From positions 1 through 43,109 of IMG/VR virus record IMGVR_UViG_3300023181_000014: 43,109 bases of DNA, one strand, 5' to 3'. Shown in pieces: positions 38,253 through 43,109 of this stretch (position 1 is the first letter of the stretch; each line of letters begins with the position of its first letter). Origin of the DNA: a virus. A program made the translations under genes and the position numbers. The notes beneath the pieces are model-generated. The model did not search any database and was not told the origin of the DNA. It saw nothing but the letters and a program-made list of their open reading frames with translations.

Positions 38253-38446
38253 ACGACAAAACGGCTGAAAACGTGGTATAGGAATTTATCCCCATTTACA
38301 AAGCGCACGCACTGGCGTTCAATGGATGGGCAGGGATGGAGCCTGTAACAGGGGAGGGATTATCGCCACTATGGATATGACGGAGAAAATCGCGCTGTCG
38401 TGGATGGCGCTCACACGGGCACAGCGGGACGTTGTGATTTTGAACG
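38253..38446. other. Intergenic region downstream of repressor
   Basis: About 190 bp between the double operator and the repressor stop. TTATCCCCA at 38286-38294 differs by one base from a DnaA box (TTATCCACA). A plus-strand frame from 38371 begins MDMTEKIALSWMALTRAQ but runs antisense into the repressor gene and lacks a well-placed ribosome-binding site, so I do not call it. No terminator with T-run was seen. Confidence 0.3.
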
Positions 38447-38752
38447 TTATTTGTTCTGGCGAGTTTCGAGCAGACCTAACAGGTGCTCTTTCTCTTTGTC
38501 GGACATACCCGCCACGATCTTCAGAAATTCTTCATCCTGCCGAGACATTTCCACGCCCGTAAATATATAAGCCAGGCTGATCTCTAAAACTTCTGCCAGC
38601 TTGACTACCCTGTCAGTGCTGGGCGCTTTTTCGCCAGCTAGCAGTTCACTCACAAAATTGGTTCCGAACCCGCATTCGCGTGCGATTTCGCGACGGGAAC
38701 GACCGTCTTTCTCAATTGCATCTGTGAGTCTGGTTCGCCAATCGGTAGCCAT
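38447..38752 (-). CDS. XRE-family phage repressor (short CI-like)
   Basis: A 101-residue protein. Residues about 18-65 form an XRE helix-turn-helix (SRREIARECGFGTNFVSELL, then LAEVLEISLAYIFTG). The C-terminal 35 residues (EEFLKIVAGMSDKEKEHLLG in part) are helical, with no S24 LexA-like peptidase domain, so RecA-mediated self-cleavage is not expected. It is divergent from the Cro-like gene and leftward of the rightward promoter. It is the probable lysogeny repressor binding CGCAAAAGCGTGC. No ribosome-binding site is seen before the ATG. Confidence 0.85.
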   Translation of the reverse strand: MATDWRTRLTDAIEKDGRSRREIARECGFGTNFVSELLAGEKAPSTDRVVKLAEVLEISLAYIFTGVEMSRQDEEFLKIVAGMSDKEKEHLLGLLETRQNK

Positions 38753-38803
38753 GCTGCTAATTACCAGATTTCAAATTAATTGCATGAACGTTGTTGCGGG
38801 CAC

Positions 38804-38832
38804 TTGCGGCGAACGCAAAAGCGTGCATAATA
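38804..38832 (+). promoter_or_regulatory. Rightward early promoter with operator in spacer (PR-like)
   Basis: TTGCGG (38804-38809), 17-base spacer, ATAATA (38827-38832). The spacer ends in CGCAAAAGCGTGC (38814-38826), identical in sequence and offset to the leftward promoter; 15 of 17 spacer bases are the same. TTGCG and CGCAA (38804-38818) form an additional inverted repeat over the -35. Transcription should start about 7 bases after the -10, at or next to the ATG at 38839. Confidence 0.75.
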
Positions 38833-38838
38833 GCCCTC

Positions 38839-39054
38839 ATGCAAACGAACCTTCTCACAGACATCGAAGCCTTCCTTGCTGAAACAGGCATGAGCGAACC
38901 GAACTTCTGTAGGTCAGTCGGCAATGGCCGATTGTTCGAGCGGCTTCGCAGTGTCGGCGTCAGGGGGAAGTCTGGGCGAGTATGGCCCGAAACCGAAGCT
39001 GAAATCCGCGCTTTCATGATCGCCCATCGGCGCATGGAAAAGGCGTCTGCGTAA
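38839..39054 (+). CDS. Cro-like regulator, probably leaderless
   Basis: A 71-residue protein starting MQTNLLTDIEAFLAETGM. It has the pattern of short rhizobial phage Cro-like proteins (DIEAFLAETGMSEPNFCRSV, then RVWPETEAEIRAFM). The ATG lies 7 bases after the -10 ATAATA and has no Shine-Dalgarno sequence, so the mRNA is predicted to start at the ATG. It is divergent from the repressor and first in the rightward operon. Probably represses early promoters and opposes the repressor. Confidence 0.75.
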   Translation: MQTNLLTDIEAFLAETGMSEPNFCRSVGNGRLFERLRSVGVRGKSGRVWPETEAEIRAFMIAHRRMEKASA

Positions 39055-39983
39055 TGAGCGGCCGCTCTTCCTCACCCGGAGGTGTGTTCGCCGTATCGAG
39101 GGGGATTTTTGAAGATCCTGATTTTCCCCCTGAGCCATTCACACAGCGAGAGGCCTTTATCTGGCTGGTCGCAAGTGCGGCATGGAAGGAACACAAAACA
39201 CGAGGTTCTTTTGGGCCGGTAATTTTGGAACGAGGCGAATTTTGCTTCTCTGTCAGGTTCTTAGCTGAGCGTTGGAAATGGTCAAAATCGCGCGTCGATC
39301 GCTTCATTTTGGCGCTGAAAAAGCGGGACACAATACGGGACAGCAAGCGGGACAGAGAGCAAGTCTGGATTATCAATAAATACAATGACTTCCAGATACT
39401 GGCCGCACCAAAGAGGGACAGCAAGCGGGACACGAAGAGGGACAGCAGCGGGACAGCAGCGGGACAGCAGCGGGACAAAGAAGAAGACATTGAAGACATT
39501 GAAGACATTGAAAGCTCCTCACTACGTTCGGAGAGGTTTGGCCCCGACGAGGCGTTTTCTGAGTTTTGTGAAGTGGTCGGAAAGGCAGGGTTCAATCTTC
39601 CCAAGCTCCTTACCAAGGACAGACGGGAGAAGCTCAAAGCCAGACTGGCTGAGCACGGCAGAGAGGCATGGGCCGAAGCCGTGAGGCGGATGGCGGCTAG
39701 CAAGTTCTGCCGGGGTGAGAATGAGAGGGGTTGGAAGGCTGACCTGGATTTCGTCCTTCAGTCTAAATCCTTCAACGGTCTTATCGAAGGCAAGTACGAC
39801 GACAAAATACCGGTGCTGAAGCCTGCCCCCAAGACGGCTTTCCAGCAACACCAAGACGAATGTGCAGCTGAACTCGACAAAGTAATCAACAGGAGCCGAG
39901 GGAATGACGAATTCACTGACAACATCATCGACCTTGCAGCGACAGATTTCCGTGGCCACGGCAAGGCTGACTCCGGCCGGTGA
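39054..39983 (+). CDS. Replication initiator-like protein with internal iterons
   Basis: A 309-residue protein, TAATG-coupled to the Cro-like gene. The N-terminal 100 residues (REAFIWLVASAAWKEH, GEFCFSVRFLAERWKWSKSR, VDRFILALKKRDTI) are a winged-helix of the phage replication initiator type. The middle is low complexity, KRDSKRDTKRDSSG and EEDIEDIEDIESS, caused by DNA repeats (iterons). The C-terminal part is a helical domain that ends in FVLQSKSFNGLIEGKYD, a common initiator ending. It would bind its own gene to open the origin, as lambda O does. Confidence 0.8.
   Translation: MSGRSSSPGGVFAVSRGIFEDPDFPPEPFTQREAFIWLVASAAWKEHKTRGSFGPVILERGEFCFSVRFLAERWKWSKSRVDRFILALKKRDTIRDSKRDREQVWIINKYNDFQILAAPKRDSKRDTKRDSSGTAAGQQRDKEEDIEDIEDIESSSLRSERFGPDEAFSEFCEVVGKAGFNLPKLLTKDRREKLKARLAEHGREAWAEAVRRMAASKFCRGENERGWKADLDFVLQSKSFNGLIEGKYDDKIPVLKPAPKTAFQQHQDECAAELDKVINRSRGNDEFTDNIIDLAATDFRGHGKADSGR
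39325..39477 (+). repeat. GGGACA iterons, probable replication origin
   Basis: Nine copies of GGGACA lie in two groups. Group A starts at 39325, 39337 and 39349 (12-base steps). Group B starts at 39415, 39427, 39439, 39450, 39461 and 39472 (12 then 11-base steps). The 60 bases between include an AT-rich piece near 39370-39390. Near helical-turn spacing and location in the initiator gene are typical of a theta origin. Confidence in the repeat is high; the origin function is inference. Confidence 0.8.
39486..39512 (+). repeat. Three tandem 9-bp repeats
   Basis: GACATTGAA occurs three times in a row at 39486-39512, directly behind the last iteron, encoding the acidic DIEDIEDIE. It could be part of the unwinding region of the origin or simply a replication-slippage product. 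The composition is AT-richer than the iterons. Confidence 0.85.
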
Positions 39984-40551
39984 GGATGGAGTAGCTAAAG
40001 CGCTTCGGACGCTGCAGACGGGCGGTCTGGCTCTATCAAGCAACATCAAGGCCAAGGATATGAACACTGTTTATTCCTATGCACTTTCGGGGCTGTCGAG
40101 TGATGCTCTGACGATTGCCTGCAAAAAGCTTGTTCGAGGCGAATACGATATCGAGCGCAAGTCTATTATCCCTCTCCCCCCTGAGCTGGCTGCGATGGTT
40201 CGCGCCGAACAACGGTTGATCAGCGACGATCTGGCCAGAGCCCGCGCTACTATGGACTCGATGCAGCCAGCACCGGTTGTTGAGCGTTCGGTAGAGGCCC
40301 AAGCCCGCGTCAAAGCCCTTCGCCTTGGCTTCCTGAATGAGATCCAGGAATACAAACAGCGTAACGGCCTTACCCCTACGCCAGATGAATTCAACGATGA
40401 GAAGGCGGCATACTTCGAGCGCATCATGGCACTCAAAGACGCTCCCGTCATCACAGCCGAACAGATGGTTGAGCGCAACAAACGCTCCCTGCAGATCGCC
40501 AATTCCAACCTTTCCTCCTTCGAGGATACCAAATTAGAGGCACACAACTGA
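39904..40551 (+). CDS. Replication-associated hypothetical protein
   Basis: A 215-residue mostly helical protein that overlaps the initiator gene by 80 nt in another frame; GGAG lies 8 nt before the ATG. Segments VYSYALSGLSSDALTIACKK in part, LVRGEYDIERKSIIPLPPEL and a long C-terminal helix recall proteins that follow phage initiators. The location corresponds to lambda P-type helicase loaders, but no loader motif is visible. TGATG-coupled to the next gene. Confidence 0.65.
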   Translation: MTNSLTTSSTLQRQISVATARLTPAGEDGVAKALRTLQTGGLALSSNIKAKDMNTVYSYALSGLSSDALTIACKKLVRGEYDIERKSIIPLPPELAAMVRAEQRLISDDLARARATMDSMQPAPVVERSVEAQARVKALRLGFLNEIQEYKQRNGLTPTPDEFNDEKAAYFERIMALKDAPVITAEQMVERNKRSLQIANSNLSSFEDTKLEAHN

Positions 40552-40745
40552 TGGCTTACCTCACAAGTGCGCAAGTGCGAGACCGCTTCAAGATTTCAGA
40601 CGCAACTCTGTACCGGTGGGAACACGATGCGTCTCTTGGTTTCCCAAAGCCTCTGCAGGTGAAGCGCAGGAAGCTCTACGACGAAGACAAGATGAGAGAG
40701 TGGGAAAAGACCCGCTTCATGCCCGAAAACCCAAAGAGCGAATAG
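40551..40745 (+). CDS. AlpA/MerR-like DNA-binding protein
   Basis: A 64-residue protein. LTSAQVRDRFKISDATLYRW is a helix-turn-helix of the AlpA/HTH_17 group, followed by the usual FPKPLQVKRRKLYDEDKMRE wing. Such proteins regulate or assist excision in prophages. Here it lies in the replication operon, far from int, so a transcriptional role is more likely. Confidence 0.8.
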   Translation: MAYLTSAQVRDRFKISDATLYRWEHDASLGFPKPLQVKRRKLYDEDKMREWEKTRFMPENPKSE

Positions 40746-40756
40746 GAGCCATGTTG

Positions 40757-41170
40757 ATGCTGGACGTTCCCTTGGACAAGCACGCTCTGAAGCGGTCGCT
40801 AGTGCACTTAGAAACAACTACCGCGTACTCCCTCGATGAGGGGGATTTAGCAAATGCCATTAACGAATACCTTTCGTGGGTTAGTTCCGAAGACCGTGAT
40901 TTCTCTGACGAGATGCTTTCCGCCCGCAAGAAGTTCTCCCAACTGATCCTGGAACAGCCAGACGAATGCCATTCAAAGCTCTGGGAAGACTGCTTGCGTG
41001 AAATTGGCAGGCTGCCCCCTGAACCAAAGGCTCGTGCAGATGGGAAAAAGCTAATTTCCGAAGCCATAACTGAGCGCTTTGGAGATAAGTGCGCCAAGTA
41101 CGATCCCGATTGTGACACGTGCAGAGCTTGGAACTCCTTCGGAGCTTTGTTGGGGCATGCGCCTCCCTGA
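40757..41170 (+). CDS. Hypothetical protein with C-terminal cysteines
   Basis: A 137-residue protein. ATG 40757 has AGGAG at good spacing (8 nt); an ATG at 40751 is too close to it. Largely helical and charged, with a C-terminal CAKYDPDCDTC cluster that could bind metal. The last gene before a short gap with no strong signal. Function unknown. Confidence 0.65.
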   Translation: MLDVPLDKHALKRSLVHLETTTAYSLDEGDLANAINEYLSWVSSEDRDFSDEMLSARKKFSQLILEQPDECHSKLWEDCLREIGRLPPEPKARADGKKLISEAITERFGDKCAKYDPDCDTCRAWNSFGALLGHAPP

Positions 41171-41235
41171 AGGGATCGTAACCTAAAAGGTACGGGCAGA
41201 ACTTACGGGTTCCACCAAGTTTTGGGAGAGACGGA

Positions 41236-41466
41236 ATGAGCGAGATACCACTGGAAGTCCAAATGCATGCTGAGCGCCTTTATGATGAGGGCGGCTGTGA
41301 AGCCGTTCCAACAATCATAGCCAAGGCCATCATGGCAGAACGTGAACGCGCCGCGAAGATTGCTGAGGAATTCCCTCCAGTAATCACTGAAACGATGGAG
41401 TTGCCCCCGTCGCAGTACGACATCGCCACCGCTATCCGCACCCCATCTCCAGAGCATACCCCATGA
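41236..41466 (+). CDS. Small hypothetical protein
   Basis: A 76-residue helical protein with GGGAGAG before the ATG. It contains MHAERLYDEGGCEAVPTIIA in part and a helix AKAIMAERERAAKIAEEF, which resembles the end of many phage Ea22-like proteins. Possibly a small accessory module. Confidence 0.6.
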   Translation: MSEIPLEVQMHAERLYDEGGCEAVPTIIAKAIMAERERAAKIAEEFPPVITETMELPPSQYDIATAIRTPSPEHTP

Positions 41467-41515
41467 CCCCTCCCACCCTTAACCACCTCACAGACAGAAC
41501 CACGGGGAGGCTGCA

Positions 41516-42097
41516 ATGAGCGAAGATAACAAGACTAACAAGACACCATCACCCCAAGATCATGTGGACGCCCCCGTTGCTTGGATTTCCAAGGATCGAT
41601 GGGAGCAGATGACGGCGGCAGAGACATGGCTTACTAACACCGTCTATTCCATCGACCAGAGCCCATCATTCCCTTGCATCCCACTCTATGCCGCTGGAAA
41701 GTCGTTTGAGGATGGCATCCGTGATGCTGCCAACCTTTTCATCACTGATCCAAGTGAACCGATTGACGATCTGACAAAGCTGACCCGTGAAGCGAGCAGG
41801 CAGCGCATATTAGCTTTGATCGGCCACCAAAAACCCGAACCAAAAAATCCCCTGACGCACGGTGAACTCGAGACGGCCATCGAAAAAAAACTTTGGGAGG
41901 TTCGAGGCGAAGAGCACGCGAAGCTTGGGGCAATGCTTGCCGATGAAACCAAAACCCAGATCGAGACAAACTGGCAAGGCGGAAAGGTCAATGGTCTTAC
42001 CGTAGCCATTGAATTTTTGCGTTTCCTTAACCCATCGCCCGCGCAGATTGTGATTGGCTCTGACTCTCCCAAGCCCTCTTCGGAGCCCACCCCATGA
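41516..42097 (+). CDS. Hypothetical accessory protein
   Basis: A 193-residue protein with GGGAGG before the ATG. DAPVAWISKDRWEQM near residue 18 is like the EPVAWV module in the leftward gene at 32230. The middle is helical (FEDGIRDAANLFI), as in small proteins with 'aa-helices then ALIG' endings of temperate phages. ATGA-coupled to the next gene. Function unknown. Confidence 0.6.
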   Translation: MSEDNKTNKTPSPQDHVDAPVAWISKDRWEQMTAAETWLTNTVYSIDQSPSFPCIPLYAAGKSFEDGIRDAANLFITDPSEPIDDLTKLTREASRQRILALIGHQKPEPKNPLTHGELETAIEKKLWEVRGEEHAKLGAMLADETKTQIETNWQGGKVNGLTVAIEFLRFLNPSPAQIVIGSDSPKPSSEPTP

Positions 42098-42630
42098 ACG
42101 ACATAACCCAACGCTCCACCCTCTACTCCAACGCTATAGCCCGCGCTGAGAAGGCTGAGGAAGCGCTGCGCCAATTCGCATGGAAGCCGATCTCCGAGGC
42201 AGACAAGAGCATCGATCAGGTGATCGGCTCTGCAATCGGACTGCCAATTGGCAATTCCTTGCCCATATGGGCGCGTGACGATGATGGTCGCATATTTGAG
42301 TGCCTTTGGTCTGATGACGGGAAGCGCGCCTACTGGTGGGATATCGAGGGCGAGAGCCCTGTCGATCCGGTCGAGTTCATGCCTCATCCGCTTGACCCAC
42401 GCTTTGCCGCTACTGCATCGGATTATCTGTCGCAGAAGAACCAGAGTTTAGACATCCTCGGGTGGGTAGATCGGCATCTGAATAAAACTCCAATGCTTCC
42501 TATTCGCGTCGATGAAATGAACGAAACCGAAGCGAAAATTTTTGAAGTTGTCGCTTATCATAACGGATTTCTCCAATTTCTTCGCTCCTCTCTCGCCTCT
42601 CCGCCACCACCAGTAAGGGAGACACCATGA
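42094..42630 (+). CDS. DUF551-like hypothetical protein
   Basis: A 178-residue protein. N-terminal coiled helix (IARAEKAEEALRQF), then WKPISEADKSID and a beta region with IWARDDDGRIFECLWSDDG in part and YWWDIEG, resembling the DUF551-type 'W-x-PI-x-x-A' phage proteins. The C-terminal 60 residues are helical. ATGA overlaps on both sides. Role unknown. Confidence 0.6.
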   Translation: MNDITQRSTLYSNAIARAEKAEEALRQFAWKPISEADKSIDQVIGSAIGLPIGNSLPIWARDDDGRIFECLWSDDGKRAYWWDIEGESPVDPVEFMPHPLDPRFAATASDYLSQKNQSLDILGWVDRHLNKTPMLPIRVDEMNETEAKIFEVVAYHNGFLQFLRSSLASPPPPVRETP

Positions 42631-42980
42631 GCGACTTCCACTCCTCCCGAGACATCAAGAGAACACGAAAGCAGTACGTCTGCGAGCAGTGCAACAAGAT
42701 GATCGATGCCGGATCTCCTGCCCATTACGGCTTCGGCGTTTATGAGGGTGACACTTACAGCACCCACACCCATACCGAGTGTCATGCCGCCGCCTGTGAA
42801 TATGCCAAGCTGAACAATGCATACGGCGAGGAATGGCCGTGGTTCCAGCACATGGATAACAGTGAGTTTGAACATGCCGAATGGCTCCTCATTAATCATC
42901 CAATCGTCGCTGATCGGCTCAATTTATCTGCAGTACCACCTTCAACCGCCGAAACCCACGGAGAACTAGCATGTTCATAG
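42627..42980 (+). CDS. Zinc-finger-like conserved phage protein
   Basis: A 117-residue protein with GGGAG before the ATG. RKQYVCEQCNKMIDAG, a CxxC knuckle, followed by THTHTECHAAACEYA with further His/Cys, suggests one bound zinc. The pattern of CxxC, then YGFG-x-x-EGD and HTEC, is common in small phage proteins of unknown function. It overlaps the joint-spanning membrane gene by 10 nt. Confidence 0.75.
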   Translation: MSDFHSSRDIKRTRKQYVCEQCNKMIDAGSPAHYGFGVYEGDTYSTHTHTECHAAACEYAKLNNAYGEEWPWFQHMDNSEFEHAEWLLINHPIVADRLNLSAVPPSTAETHGELACS

Positions 42981-43109
42981 ACATAGACTGGTCAAGCATT
43001 CTCCCTGTGGCTGCATTCATCACCTGCTTTGCAATGGCTGGAACCGTCATTGGCTACGGCATCTGCATTCGCATTGGACGGGTGGTATCCGGCCGGCGCG
43101 ACGAGAAGG
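42971..43109 (+). CDS. Small membrane protein, 5' part of joint-spanning gene
   Basis: ATG 42971 follows GGAG and overlaps the previous gene. The frame is open to the end of the window. On closing the circle it continues from base 128 to the TGA at 196-198, giving about 69 residues with one membrane helix. Function unknown. Confidence 0.75.
   Translation, partial: MFIDIDWSSILPVAAFITCFAMAGTVIGYGICIRIGRVVSGRRDEK
42983..43109. repeat. Terminal direct repeat (genome joint), right copy
   Basis: Exact copy of bases 1-127. It should be collapsed with the left copy when the circle is closed. It lies inside the coding sequence of the small membrane protein that starts at 42971. Confidence 0.95.

Noticed and set aside
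38326-38562. Plus-strand frame of 78 codons next to the repressor
   Set aside because: More than 100 nt are antisense to the repressor gene, the ribosome-binding site is badly placed, and the second half is not protein-like.
39325-39512. CRISPR-like array
   Set aside because: Repeats are 6-9 bp with 3-6 bp between them, inside a coding frame; they are iterons or slippage repeats, and no cas genes are present.
39014-39703. Minus-strand frame of 229 codons across the initiator gene
   Set aside because: Its Ser/Leu repeats are just the complement of the iteron-coded KRD and DIE repeats, and the plus-strand gene is coupled to its neighbours.
1-43109. Insertion sequences, transposase genes, restriction-modification or toxin-antitoxin modules
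   Set aside because: No transposase motifs, paired terminal repeats with target duplications, methyltransferase motifs or recognised toxin folds were seen; the HNH gene is the only mobile-type gene.

Overview
This window is the genome of a temperate, podovirus-like phage of an alphaproteobacterium, most likely a Rhizobiales host (Rhizobium, Agrobacterium, Brucella or Ochrobactrum type). The virion genes are P22/T7-like: P22-type portal, scaffold, gp4/gp10-like tail proteins, a T7 gp13-like protein and large internal virion proteins. The lysogeny genes and small accessory proteins (DUF1064, Gp157, ERF recombinase, DUF3309, an excisionase with a HxxxRH integrase) are of rhizobial prophage type. 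Bases 1-127 are repeated exactly at 42983-43109, and a small gene reads across that joint. The window is therefore one complete circular or circularly permuted genome of about 42,982 bp, and its ends are arbitrary.

Layout. (1) 1-5.2 kb, plus strand: early/middle genes, including a GIY-YIG-like protein, a DUF1064 nuclease-like protein and a stand-alone DnaA domain IV protein. One divergent small gene lies at 549-749. (2) 5.2-6.1 kb: a transition region with small ORFs, a terminator and a DUF3309 peptide. (3) 6.1-28.7 kb, plus strand: DNA packaging (small and large terminase), portal, scaffold, capsid, tail adaptors, internal virion/ejection proteins, tail fibre, beta-helix tailspike, an alpha/beta hydrolase, then endolysin and embedded i-/o-spanins. 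An HNH endonuclease and a small membrane protein sit on the minus strand inside this late block. (4) 28.8-29.25 kb: an XhlA/holin-like protein and a strong terminator. (5) 29.6-31.4 kb: an attP candidate (5' half of tRNA-Ser(GCU)), integrase and excisionase on the minus strand. (6) 31.4-38.2 kb, minus strand: a leftward early operon of small genes, including a DUF968-like protein, a DUF1367-like protein, a DUF736-like protein with an SSB-type tail, ERF single-strand annealing protein and Gp157. (7) 38.2-38.85 kb: the immunity region, with a short XRE repressor between two promoters that share an identical 13-bp operator. (8) 38.84-43.1 kb, plus strand: a leaderless Cro-like gene, an initiator-like gene carrying internal GGGACA iterons, an AlpA-like regulator and small genes that continue through the joint into region 1.

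How it works together (inference). The repressor would bind CGCAAAAGCGTGC in the spacers of the leftward and rightward promoters to hold lysogeny. On induction, leftward transcription would give recombination genes, Xis and Int, and rightward transcription would give replication and then middle genes. Late genes follow, and the phage lyses the cell with a membrane-anchored GH19-type endolysin and spanins.

The most notable signals are the base-for-base matched PL/PR operators, the iterons inside the initiator gene, an attP that carries the 5' rather than the 3' half of a tRNA, a perfect 12-bp hairpin that buries the ribosome-binding site of the hydrolase gene, two GIY-YIG-like proteins in one genome, and a repeated 46-bp leader in front of small early genes. 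All functional calls rest on motif recognition by eye; no database search was run.
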